Origin: an uncultured Pirellulaceae bacterium
GTDB taxonomy: Bacteria; Planctomycetota; Planctomycetia; Pirellulales; Pirellulaceae
Length of the DNA: 64,000 bases
Assembly (NCBI GenBank): GCA_938083195.1
Contig: CALKCK010000016.1
Coordinates: forward strand, 1 to 64,000
Direction: 5' to 3'
Of the stretch, positions 54,311-63,170 are shown piece after piece. The translations under genes and the position numbers were made by a program. The first letter of the stretch is position 1, and the number at the start of each line of letters is the position of its first letter. The notes beneath the pieces are model-generated. The model worked only from the letters and a program-made list of their open reading frames with translations, was not told the origin of the DNA and searched no databases.

Positions 54311-56776
54311 TTAAATTTCGTCACCCTCGCCTGTCTTAGGCACAATGGGCTGATCATCGTCCGATCCGCCGGCAGGCTGTACCTGAGCCAGCTTCATTGG
54401 ACTGGCCAACGTCAGTCTCCAAAATTTCTCAATTTCGTTATGAGCTTTCGCTAACAAAGAACCAACTGGATAAACTCCTTGATCGTCAACTTGCCCCGCA
54501 GTTTGACCAGTCATCAATTCAATTGCATCATAAATATTATCAACTGCAAATACGTGAAACTTACCTTGACGGCAAGCTTCAACAACTCGTTCACTAAGCA
54601 TTAGGTCGCCAGCATTCGATTTTGGCACCACCACACCTTGATTTCCATTGAGACCAAAATAGTCACAAGCATCGAAGAACCCCTCCACTTTTTCGTTGAC
54701 TCCACCGATTGCCTCGAGGTGACCGTGCTGGTCAATTGCGCCAGTCATGGCCATCGACTGCTTGATCGGAATCCCAGTCAATGCACTCAGCAAACAGACA
54801 ATTTCAGCTCCCGACGCAGAGTCTCCATCAATGCCGCCGTAACTTTGCTCGAACGCCAAAGACGCACTAAAGGCCATCGGATGTTCCGTCCTTAGTAAGT
54901 GCCGCAGTAACCCACCCAGGATATGAAAGCCCTTGGTATGAATTGCACCGGACATTTGAGCACGGCCCTCGATATTAATTAAACCAGCACTACCGGGACC
55001 AATCGTGGCTGTGATTCGAGCGGGAAACCCATAGGTCAAGGGACCGGAATGCATCACTGCGAGGCCATTAATCTGCCCGACAACGTCGCCATCGGTTTGC
55101 ACCATCAACGTCTGACTTTCAACCATTTCACGAAATTTTCTTGACGGTAAACTGGCTCGATCTCGCGTCCGTTGAACCGCTTGCAGCACGTGGGCTTCCG
55201 TCACTATCTCTTCCGCGGAGAGAAACGCTGCTTCCCTCGCAATATCAGCGATCCGACCAAACCGGGCCGACAAGCGATTATTCCTCGCAACGATTCTCGC
55301 ACCATGCTCAGCCAAGGCGGCAACCGCAGATCGATGAAACGGTGGCAAGCCCTCTGACCGACTTAAACCAGCGACAACGCTGGCGTACTGACAAACCGCT
55401 TCATCACTTCGCGGCAACTCACTGTCGAAATCAGCGAGCACTTTGAATAGTTCCCGAAAATCAGGATCTGCATGATCGAGTTGATAATACGTTTTTGCAT
55501 CTCCAATTAAAATGACTCGCACCCGAATTTCGATCGGCTCAGGTTGCGTAATAACTGTCTGCCGCATCCACCCTGCTTCGGGCGGTACAATTTCCAAACG
55601 GCCTGTTCGCAGTGTCCGCATCAATGCTCGCCATGCCCCAGGTTCCGAAACAACATCGTTAACATCCAAGATCAGATAGCCTTGGTCTGCCTGCAACAAG
55701 GCACCCGCACGAACCCCACGATAATCGGAAACCGCCATTCCGCCCGGGCCAATATCTGATTCCACCGTTCCCAATAAATTAATTAAACTGGGGGTGTTTT
55801 CTTCGATGACCGGGCGAGATTCGTCAGGATCATGGGAAAGGACAATATTAACGCCATATAATTCCTTAAAATTCGGACCATCTTCGCCACCGGCATGGAG
55901 ATGATTCTCAATTACATCTTCCAGAACCTCGTCGAGAAAATCCCGAACCGCCGCGTCTTGAAATTTCTCTTGAATCGGATCTGTATAATTCTTAAGCAAT
56001 TCCGTCGCATATTTCTCCGTTAGATTGATGACTTTTTGGGAAGCCGAGCGAATGATCAAATTCACCTCCCGACTCGTTTCAACAAGTCTCTTCTGATAGC
56101 CGGGAAGGGCATCTTCGAATTGCTTCAACTGTTCTTCACTGGCCTCTTTCTTGGCGACCTTAGCCCGCAGTGCTTCGTGAGGCACCGGTTCACCGTCGAC
56201 AATCGGCATAATCATTGTCTGAGTGGCTGGCCCTTGTTGAACAGAAACCAGCGCCATGCCATTGCTCTCAATCTCTTTTTCCAATGGCTCGGTCACCAAT
56301 TTAATCGACGCCTGAACCTCGTCTTGGACCCTTTGGCGATGGGAAGCATGCGGTTCCGACTCGATCGCTTTAGGCAAGCCATCTTCGACGAACTCCGCCA
56401 ACTTCTCCATCGACTTGCGAAACGCACCAGCCTGTCCGGGTGGCAAAGTGATCAACCGAGGACGTTCTAACCTTCGAAAATTGTGGACATAGCAAAAATC
56501 TCGCTTCGCTGGCGTGACAGGTGCAAAATCTTTAAGCATCTGTCGAACCATCGTAATCCGCCCGGTTCCCCTCGCACCCCGCACGTAAACATTTTGGCCC
56601 TGAGCAAGGCATTGAATTCCAAATTTCAATGCTTCATACGCCGTAGGCTGCCCAACGACACCTTGAACCGGATCGATTTCAGCAGTCGTCTCAAATGGCA
56701 AAACATCTAAATTGCATTTCCAACGGAGCAACGCTGGTGGAACTTCTTTTTCGAAAGCAGACATGGAATTGGGCAT
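54311..56776 (-). CDS. AAA_32-type Lon-like ATP-dependent protease
   Basis: An 821-residue protein of the Lon-related AAA_32 branch, distinct from classical LonA. The N-terminal AAA-like part has a Walker A-like loop GARGTGRIT (67-75) with arginine in place of the usual lysine, as in this branch, and a large helical insertion (about 160-290). The Lon proteolytic domain is at the C-terminus (about 570-770): catalytic serine in DGDSASGAE and lysine in GGVNEKVEGF. It would degrade misfolded or regulatory proteins in the cytoplasm. Starts at 56776 and 56764 are both possible; neither has a clear ribosome site. Confidence 0.88.
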   Translation of the reverse strand: MPNSMSAFEKEVPPALLRWKCNLDVLPFETTAEIDPVQGVVGQPTAYEALKFGIQCLAQGQNVYVRGARGTGRITMVRQMLKDFAPVTPAKRDFCYVHNFRRLERPRLITLPPGQAGAFRKSMEKLAEFVEDGLPKAIESEPHASHRQRVQDEVQASIKLVTEPLEKEIESNGMALVSVQQGPATQTMIMPIVDGEPVPHEALRAKVAKKEASEEQLKQFEDALPGYQKRLVETSREVNLIIRSASQKVINLTEKYATELLKNYTDPIQEKFQDAAVRDFLDEVLEDVIENHLHAGGEDGPNFKELYGVNIVLSHDPDESRPVIEENTPSLINLLGTVESDIGPGGMAVSDYRGVRAGALLQADQGYLILDVNDVVSEPGAWRALMRTLRTGRLEIVPPEAGWMRQTVITQPEPIEIRVRVILIGDAKTYYQLDHADPDFRELFKVLADFDSELPRSDEAVCQYASVVAGLSRSEGLPPFHRSAVAALAEHGARIVARNNRLSARFGRIADIAREAAFLSAEEIVTEAHVLQAVQRTRDRASLPSRKFREMVESQTLMVQTDGDVVGQINGLAVMHSGPLTYGFPARITATIGPGSAGLINIEGRAQMSGAIHTKGFHILGGLLRHLLRTEHPMAFSASLAFEQSYGGIDGDSASGAEIVCLLSALTGIPIKQSMAMTGAIDQHGHLEAIGGVNEKVEGFFDACDYFGLNGNQGVVVPKSNAGDLMLSERVVEACRQGKFHVFAVDNIYDAIELMTGQTAGQVDDQGVYPVGSLLAKAHNEIEKFWRLTLASPMKLAQVQPAGGSDDDQPIVPKTGEGDEI

Positions 56777-56929
56777 TTAATAAAAGACAGGAATGAATCG
56801 ATCAGAGATTCATTCTAAGTCCCGACGGCTCTTTACAACACCTAGGAAGACGCACAATCCTGGCTCGGGTAAGAGACCTCGTTCGATGGGAATGCCTAAA
56901 ACTAATTAAAACAAGAGTCAATCAGATTT

Positions 56930-58435
56930 TCATTCCGTCAAAATCGTGGGCAGGTTGTTTGCAATTTCCGCAAATATATTTACCAATTCCGAACCATCAT
57001 CGGCATGATAGTGACGCCCTTTGCCAGCACCAGCAACCTCCTGCATCGCCTCCTGATCGGCTCCCGGTGTAAAAGTGACGGTATGAATCGTGACGTCATT
57101 GGATTCAAGAATCGTCCGCGCCGCCTCGAGTGGACGGACTCCGCTGTTGTTCTCACCGTCGGTTAAAACGACAATCGTTTTCACAGCAAACAACCGAGCA
57201 TTCTCTCCACTGACAATGGGCTCGACACTCCTCAGCATTCCATCGCCAATCCCAGTACCGCCATTGGGGCGGATGGTTAAGACCTTTTCCAAAACCGGAG
57301 CGTAATTACTTGTCAGCAAATAATCTAAAGTCGGAGAATTACTGAAGGTCACCAATGACAAATGCTCTTCCTGATCGGTTTCTTTGAGGACATCGATAAA
57401 CGCTTTTACACCTTGTGATAGATAATCCCATCGACTGTTTCTGGGCGCGTCCGGAGAATTTTGCCAATCGTGACAATATTGTGCCATTGCACACGTCAAC
57501 TTATCTCCCTCCGAACTCGAATAAGATTCCCCAAGGCTGTGCTCAGAATTCCAAGACCTCTCAAGCTGATAAATCAAGTTACCGCTAAACTTCTGCGAGT
57601 ACAAACTTGCTTTTGCATTATTCAATTCCGTACTAGAAATCAGCCTCCTCTCATAACTCGAAGCGGGAACCGTATGGGTATCCAGCAAATCTCGAACCTG
57701 CCATGTTGAATCGGCCTCTTCGGAGCGGTGATAGCCTTTATCTTTCCAGGATCCTTTTTTACTCTTTCCTCGCTTTTGCAGTTCCCAGTAGTGGTACTTG
57801 GTATAGCCAGAAACTTCAATCGTCTCCGTGGTCTGATACAACAGATCGAACATCGCGTGAAGCTGGACTTGATCTCGAAAATAAAGCATCGATCCAGAAC
57901 GGTCCAACACAAGTGCGATATCTCGATCGACCTGAGTTGCTATCGATCGTCGAATTGGTGAAAAACTACTCGCAGCGGATCCGCCAAAAATCATCGAGAT
58001 ATTGACTTTACCAACTACCCCAAGGCTCGATGCTCGCTCCTGACCACTATCAACAATGGATTTATCAAGCGGTGAAAATCGGTAAGCCCCTTTGCCGCCA
58101 TTATCTCGAATCGATTTTCCAAAAACTACATTGACGTTCTCGCTACCCTCAAGAACCGACAAATATTTACCGTCAACCTGATTGGCACGAATTGTTTTTT
58201 CAACCTGGGCAATCGCTAAGTCGGTTGACTGGTGAATACTCAACGCGCGACCGCCCGCATGTGAGGCAGCATCGGTTGCAATTTTCAATTGCGTTGTGAC
58301 TAACTGCATGTGTGCCAGGTTAACCGCAAACCCAATCAGGATAATAATTAACGTTAAGAGGATGGCAAAAAATGGCATCACTGCACCAGACCTAGAACCA
58401 GCCAATTTAACCCTTCGCGAGGAATGTGTTGTCAC
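56930..58435 (-). CDS. TadG-like membrane protein with vWA domain
   Basis: A 501-residue protein, third gene of a Tad-type minor pilin group. The N-terminal SGAVMPFFAILLTLIIILIGFAVNLAHMQ (written here as a single helix, residues about 17-45) is the TadG/Flp-type prepilin-like segment. A vWA domain begins at about 172 with DIALVLDRSGSM, giving the DxSxS metal site, and continues through VLTDGENNSGV and a C-terminal helix. A large insertion (about 195-320) lies in the vWA domain. The start is GTG at 58435 with GGAG ten bases upstream. It could expose an adhesive vWA domain at the cell surface. Confidence 0.85.
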   Translation of the reverse strand: MTTHSSRRVKLAGSRSGAVMPFFAILLTLIIILIGFAVNLAHMQLVTTQLKIATDAASHAGGRALSIHQSTDLAIAQVEKTIRANQVDGKYLSVLEGSENVNVVFGKSIRDNGGKGAYRFSPLDKSIVDSGQERASSLGVVGKVNISMIFGGSAASSFSPIRRSIATQVDRDIALVLDRSGSMLYFRDQVQLHAMFDLLYQTTETIEVSGYTKYHYWELQKRGKSKKGSWKDKGYHRSEEADSTWQVRDLLDTHTVPASSYERRLISSTELNNAKASLYSQKFSGNLIYQLERSWNSEHSLGESYSSSEGDKLTCAMAQYCHDWQNSPDAPRNSRWDYLSQGVKAFIDVLKETDQEEHLSLVTFSNSPTLDYLLTSNYAPVLEKVLTIRPNGGTGIGDGMLRSVEPIVSGENARLFAVKTIVVLTDGENNSGVRPLEAARTILESNDVTIHTVTFTPGADQEAMQEVAGAGKGRHYHADDGSELVNIFAEIANNLPTILTE

Positions 58436-58477
58436 GATTTAAAATTCTCCAGTGCCTGAAATCTCACTCATGAGATT

Positions 58478-58507
58478 TACTCTTTCAGCAACTACTCTTT
58501 CAGCAAC
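58478..58507. repeat. 15-bp exact tandem duplication
   Basis: Two adjacent copies of TACTCTTTCAGCAAC in the gap between the TadE-like and TadG-like genes. A different 16-bp duplication starts five bases further on. Confidence 0.9.
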
Positions 58508-58511
58508 TTAA

Positions 58512-58543
58512 CTAATCAATCTCTGAGCTAATCAATCTCTGAG
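58512..58543. repeat. 16-bp exact tandem duplication spanning a stop codon
   Basis: Two adjacent copies of CTAATCAATCTCTGAG. The right copy encodes the last residues and stop of the TadE-like gene (SEID-stop) and the left copy repeats them past the stop. Confidence 0.9.
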
Positions 58544-59019
58544 CCATTAAAGTAGCCTCGGTACCGCTCTGTGCGAACCGAAATTTCTGAACAAATTTGC
58601 TGATCGCCCCATACCCAGCAGGGAAGAAAAAGCGCATTATCTCGCAGGCTGATTTCAATTCGCGCCCTGACACTTGGGGTGTCAAATTGAAGCTCATTAA
58701 TGATCTTCCCATCACTACCTCGAGAACCGTCAGATCCGTTGATCGTGATTTTGGCGTTCACGTTGCCAACTCTCGAGAGAATCGAATTGGCACGATCGAT
58801 GCCATCCTGGACCGTTGCCCCTTCCGCGATCACATGTCTCGCAGCTTCATAACAAGCATTTTGTGAGATGTTTCGAAGAAGACACATCCGAGAAAATTCG
58901 ACGCAACTGATAATTAAACATATAAAAACTGGAGCGACGATCGCGAACTCAAGCGAAGAAACACCTCGGCGATTCCCACGGAAACGAACGCGCTTTAAAA
59001 ATGGACTTAGCAATCGCAT
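58528..59019 (-). CDS. TadE-like pilus protein (second)
   Basis: A 163-residue protein. After a short basic leader (RFRGNRRG) comes the TadE signature SSLEFAIVAPVFICLIISCVEFSRM, one membrane helix with the glutamate important for prepilin-type processing, and NACYEAARHVI. The rest is a small beta-rich domain. The ATG at 59019 is preferred to the GTG at 59025 because AAGG lies six bases before it. It follows the first TadE gene by 11 bases. Confidence 0.85.
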   Translation of the reverse strand: MRLLSPFLKRVRFRGNRRGVSSLEFAIVAPVFICLIISCVEFSRMCLLRNISQNACYEAARHVIAEGATVQDGIDRANSILSRVGNVNAKITINGSDGSRGSDGKIINELQFDTPSVRARIEISLRDNALFLPCWVWGDQQICSEISVRTERYRGYFNGSEID

Positions 59020-59030
59020 AAACACCCTTG

Positions 59031-59456
59031 TTACTCATCAAATTCACGAACCATCGTTACCGAGGCTGTGATGTTTCGATTGAAAAGCGTGTCAAAAACA
59101 AATATCGAATTGCCCGCAGTCGGCGCAATAATTTCAATCGTAATAGGATCTAACGCGCTCAGGTTACTGAAATCCGGCGGAAGCACTCGCACCCCAAATC
59201 CACCCTCATTCGGAATCACAACCTTCCGGTCATCTAAAGCTTCCTGCACACGGGCAGTCACATCGTCTGCTGTCGCATAGCGGCGAATCCCAACCCGAGC
59301 ACCTTCAAAAGCGCAAACTGTAATCGACTCTTTCAGATAAATTGCAGAGCAAATCTCGAGAGTTCCCATCATCGCGATCAGCAGAATCGGAATGCACAGA
59401 GCGGTCTCAACGGCTGCAACACCCTTGATTCGATGATAGGTTGGTCGGTTTTTCAT
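59031..59456 (-). CDS. TadE-like pilus protein (first)
   Basis: A 141-residue protein with the same plan as its neighbour: short leader, GVAAVETALCIPILLIAMMGTLEI helix (about 12-35) with the conserved glutamate, then VCAFEGARVGIRRYA and a small domain. It heads the three-gene minus-strand group TadE-TadE-TadG/vWA. The secretion machinery (TadA, TadB, TadC, RcpA, prepilin peptidase) is not in the window. Confidence 0.85.
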   Translation of the reverse strand: MKNRPTYHRIKGVAAVETALCIPILLIAMMGTLEICSAIYLKESITVCAFEGARVGIRRYATADDVTARVQEALDDRKVVIPNEGGFGVRVLPPDFSNLSALDPITIEIIAPTAGNSIFVFDTLFNRNITASVTMVREFDE

Positions 59457-59821
59457 TAGCGGTGGGCGGGTTTCGATCGCCTGTTTCGATCTTCAGTAGG
59501 TCAAAAAAACATAGTTCTTAATGCCCTAACAAATGAACACCAACCAACCCATATTGGGGATTTCTAGTTCTTTCCAACCACGAGACTATCTAATTCAGCA
59601 CAACCTCTAATACCCACCCCACAGCCTTCCCCAGTGGCTATTCCATCAACTACTGCCTTCCCTAGCAAAACATCATTTTTTCGACTGTTTCTGCTAGCAG
59701 ACACGAATAGTCTGGGTGGTTTACCCAGACAATTATCGCGAGGAATCAGGAGATCGAGGGTCCTTCTTAAACCGCCGATAATTAGTCAGAGATGACCCAA
59801 TGTGCTTAGATTTAGGTAAAC
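59457..59821. other. Divergent gap upstream of the efflux operon
   Basis: About 365 bases with no gene seen. The main structure is the perfect inverted repeat at 59710-59730. Promoters for the TadE group and the efflux operon must lie here. Confidence 0.5.
59710..59730. promoter_or_regulatory. Perfect 8-bp inverted repeat, possible operator or leader hairpin
   Basis: GTCTGGGT and ACCCAGAC flank a 5-base GGTTT spacer, about 90 bases upstream of the TolC-like gene. No T-run follows, so it is not a terminator. It may be a regulator site for the efflux operon. Confidence 0.4.
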
Positions 59822-61438
59822 ATGCTTTCTCTCAAACCTCCCTGCCAGCTTAGGTACGGGATATTGATAGGCTGCTTAGCTTTTGCAAGTATCGCTTGCG
59901 AATGGCACCTTCTTGCGCAGACAGACCAGACGGCAGACGCAAAATTGCCGGTTTCACGTTTAAGTGCATTTGAACAACGCATCCGCCGAGAAATCCTAGA
60001 GCAACAAAAAAGTCGACAGCGAATTCAAGCAGTTAGGAATTCAGCCAAACCTTTACTCCCGCTGATGATTGCATCAACGCCTGATCATCTCCCTCCGGGG
60101 GATAAGACATTCAACTCGGATAAGACTTCCCTCCAAATTCGAGCCCCGCTGCCTACCTCTGCCGGATCCCTGAAAAAACCATCAACAACTCCCAAGGCAA
60201 CCAATTTCATCACCGAGGGTTTTGCCCAGGACTCACCTAGCTCACTAACTCTTGATTCCCCAATCAAGAAACCAGGCGACATCCAAGACGTGGATTCGTT
60301 TGTCAATTACGCACTCGCCAATCATCCTGCCCTCGCTGCCTCGACTGCAAAAATACAGGCAACTCAATACGAAGCGTTGCAAGCCGGACTCGCCCCTAAC
60401 CCAAAACTCGGCCTCTATATTGATGAACTAGGCAATGAAAATGACCCTGGCTTATGGGGAGCCTACATTCAGAGAAATGTAATTCGCGGTAACAAGCGAG
60501 CGATTGCCCGAGAAGTCAAGAACCGCGAAGTCAACGTTCGTGAGATCAAAAATGAGGCGCTCATACTAAGCATTACGACTGAAGTTAAACGAGCATTCTA
60601 TCGAGTTCTGATCGCTCAGGAAAAACTTGATTTAGCGACTCAGCTATACACTGCTCAACAACAGGCGGTTAGCCAATCACGGCAACTCTTCGATTCAGGC
60701 GAAACTCCCAAAACAGATCTTCTCCAAACAGAACTCCAAGCCCAACGCGCCAGAGTCATGGTAGGCGAAGCCGATGTAATTCATAAAAACAGCTGGCGCA
60801 AACTGTCAGCTTCCATTGGTTCACCCGCTCTTAAACAGCGATCTGTCACAGGCTCCTTTGAACCGATCGCCCAACCACTTTCGTTCGAGTTTTGGCAACA
60901 AAAAATCCTAGAGTTCAGTCCTGAGTTATTGGCAGCTGAGGCCGACGTCGAACGAGTGAGAACAACAATCGATCGAGAAATTGCTCAATCTATTCCGGAT
61001 TACCAAACTCAGTTTTCTTTGGGCCGCGACTCAAACTCAAACCACTTTTTCACAGGTTTCCAACTGCAGGTTCCTTTGCAGATCTGCGATCGAAACCAAG
61101 GTAACATTGCCGCAGCCAAGTCGAACTTAGTTGCCGCGCAAAACAGAGTCAGGCAAATCGAGCTTCGATTGACAAAACAATTGGCAATCGAGTTCCAGCA
61201 ATACGAGTTGTCACTTGTTAAAATCAATCTCTATCAATCTGAACTGCTACCCAACGCAGAGAAAACATTGGACCTAATAAAACTAGGGTACCCAGAGGAA
61301 GTCAGCTTTTTAAAACTCATTACCGCTCAACAAACTCTCATTGACTTGACAATTGACTATCTCAATTCCATTGAAGAACTATGGAAGAGCCGCTTAAAAA
61401 TAGAAGGCTTACTTCAAGACAACAGTCTTAATTCCTAA
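59822..61438 (+). CDS. TolC/CusC-like outer-membrane efflux channel
   Basis: A 538-residue exported protein of the outer-membrane factor family, the exit duct of a tripartite pump. Signal peptide to about residue 33 (HLLAQ), a Pro/Ser-rich linker to about 145, then two OEP repeats: ALANHPALAASTAKIQATQYEA with helical barrel segments, and FSPELLAAEADVERVRTTID. The family's LGYPEEVSFLKLI-type turn is near the C-terminus. The long linker before the barrel is unusual. First gene of the operon, with weak ribosome site AGG; next gene after 197 bases. Confidence 0.88.
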   Translation: MLSLKPPCQLRYGILIGCLAFASIACEWHLLAQTDQTADAKLPVSRLSAFEQRIRREILEQQKSRQRIQAVRNSAKPLLPLMIASTPDHLPPGDKTFNSDKTSLQIRAPLPTSAGSLKKPSTTPKATNFITEGFAQDSPSSLTLDSPIKKPGDIQDVDSFVNYALANHPALAASTAKIQATQYEALQAGLAPNPKLGLYIDELGNENDPGLWGAYIQRNVIRGNKRAIAREVKNREVNVREIKNEALILSITTEVKRAFYRVLIAQEKLDLATQLYTAQQQAVSQSRQLFDSGETPKTDLLQTELQAQRARVMVGEADVIHKNSWRKLSASIGSPALKQRSVTGSFEPIAQPLSFEFWQQKILEFSPELLAAEADVERVRTTIDREIAQSIPDYQTQFSLGRDSNSNHFFTGFQLQVPLQICDRNQGNIAAAKSNLVAAQNRVRQIELRLTKQLAIEFQQYELSLVKINLYQSELLPNAEKTLDLIKLGYPEEVSFLKLITAQQTLIDLTIDYLNSIEELWKSRLKIEGLLQDNSLNS

Positions 61439-61635
61439 AAAATCCAATGGAAATCGCTGAACGTTTCTGTAACGGCAATCACACCCTCACCGCCCCGCTT
61501 ATTAAAGTTGAACTGAATCCTCATCAAGACTCAGTTCCACGTTATAATTAACAGACCGATGCTTAACTTCAGCAACCGAATCTCAATCGAGAAACAATCG
61601 CATCGAATCCGCTCGATTTTCCGCAGACTCTAATC

Positions 61636-63030
61636 ATGACTTCGCAAAGAACCAACATCTGGCCGACCCTCGCCTTGTGCACCATCCTTCTTGGGATCGG
61701 ATGTACAACTGGATTTTTGCTTCGCCCTGTCATTCTCCCGCCTAGCTCGCCAGAGTCTCCTGAAGATGCCGTCGCCGACGCCCCAACTCATGGCAGCACA
61801 TCGATTGTGGAGATTCTTGAATCTACCATGGAAAACATGGATCTTAAGACCGGCAAGTTTGAAGTTCGCGACTACGCTCAAAAGATTCGGATACCCGCAA
61901 AAATTGTGGAACGAATCCCTCAAAACCGGCGACGCGTCACGTCGCCCATTGGAGGCCACGTCACAAAAGTTTTAATCGCTGAGGGACAGGCAATAAAACC
62001 GGGCGACAAATTATTCAAGTTCCGAATCACTGATGAATCTTTGGCCAAGGCTCAAATTGAACTATTGGAACTGCTAAAACAAATCGACGTAGGTCAGCAG
62101 AAAATCGATCGACTGAAACCGCTCGTCGAATCTGGAGTCGTCGCTCGAAAACGGTTACTCGATCTCGAGCTTGAACAGAGTACTCTCGAACAACAACTGG
62201 ACACAAACAAACAGGAACTCATTCAACTCGGCATGGACCGCGACGGCATCAAAAACCTGATTGGTCAAAAACAATTAATGCAAACGATTGATATTTTTGC
62301 ACCCGATCTCCCAGAAGGTTCTGGCGATTCAACTCAACCCGAAGATCAGAAGTATTACACGGTAGAATCCATACAGGCACTGGAAGGCACTAATCAAGCC
62401 TTCGGATCAAGCCTCTGCGAACTGACCTATCATGACGACTTACTGATTGAAGGGCTTGCTTACGAATCAGACATCGACAAAATCTCAAGCGCGAATGAAA
62501 CTGGCTTGAATTTCACGGCTCAGTTTGGCGAAGGCAAGACCATGGAATCCCGCGACAAACTCAAGCTCTTTAAAATTGAAAATCACGTCGATAGTCAATC
62601 GCAGACCTATCCAATTTTCGTTGAAATTAAAAATGAAATTGTCGGCAAAACAACCGACGAAAACAATCGCAACTACGTCAATTGGAAATTCAAACCTGGG
62701 CAACGAGCCCATCTGGAATTCCCAATTGAAACTTGGAAAGACCAAGTCGTAGTTCCTCTCGGCGCTATTGCTCGTGAAGGCCCCGAGACGTTTGTATTTT
62801 TAAAAATCAGCCACACACACGAAGGCCCCGAAGGGACAACCCATGAATTCCAAAAGGTTCCCGTCAAAGTCTTGCACACAGATAAGTATTATGCGGTACT
62901 CGCACGAAGTATTAAGCTCGATCCGCTAGAAAACTACGCACTTGACCAAGCCTACAAATTGAATCTAGCCCTAAAACAGGCGGCTGGTGGAAGCGGGGGA
63001 GCTCACGCTGGACACGATCATCCCCATTAA
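61636..63030 (+). CDS. CusB/HlyD-like periplasmic adaptor of RND efflux
   Basis: A 464-residue membrane fusion protein linking the inner-membrane pump to the outer-membrane channel. One N-terminal hydrophobic segment (about 10-30) anchors or exports it. The lipoyl half-motif VTSPIGGHVTKVLIAEGQAIKPGD lies at about 100-123, a coiled-coil hairpin follows (about 135-205), then beta-barrel and membrane-proximal domains. The C-terminal end is His-rich (GGAHAGHDHPH), suggesting metal binding, in line with heavy-metal efflux. It lies between the TolC-like and RND genes. Confidence 0.9.
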   Translation: MTSQRTNIWPTLALCTILLGIGCTTGFLLRPVILPPSSPESPEDAVADAPTHGSTSIVEILESTMENMDLKTGKFEVRDYAQKIRIPAKIVERIPQNRRRVTSPIGGHVTKVLIAEGQAIKPGDKLFKFRITDESLAKAQIELLELLKQIDVGQQKIDRLKPLVESGVVARKRLLDLELEQSTLEQQLDTNKQELIQLGMDRDGIKNLIGQKQLMQTIDIFAPDLPEGSGDSTQPEDQKYYTVESIQALEGTNQAFGSSLCELTYHDDLLIEGLAYESDIDKISSANETGLNFTAQFGEGKTMESRDKLKLFKIENHVDSQSQTYPIFVEIKNEIVGKTTDENNRNYVNWKFKPGQRAHLEFPIETWKDQVVVPLGAIAREGPETFVFLKISHTHEGPEGTTHEFQKVPVKVLHTDKYYAVLARSIKLDPLENYALDQAYKLNLALKQAAGGSGGAHAGHDHPH

Positions 63031-63170
63031 TCAACGGGACTATACCATCAAGACAATTCCCATTGCCTGTTGAGCAATTTCGATTATCCATCCGATTCAA
63101 GCTTCTTCAAAATCCTGCAGTTTATTTTGTGCCGCGGATTTGATTCTCCGCAACAGAAACGATTAACTCT

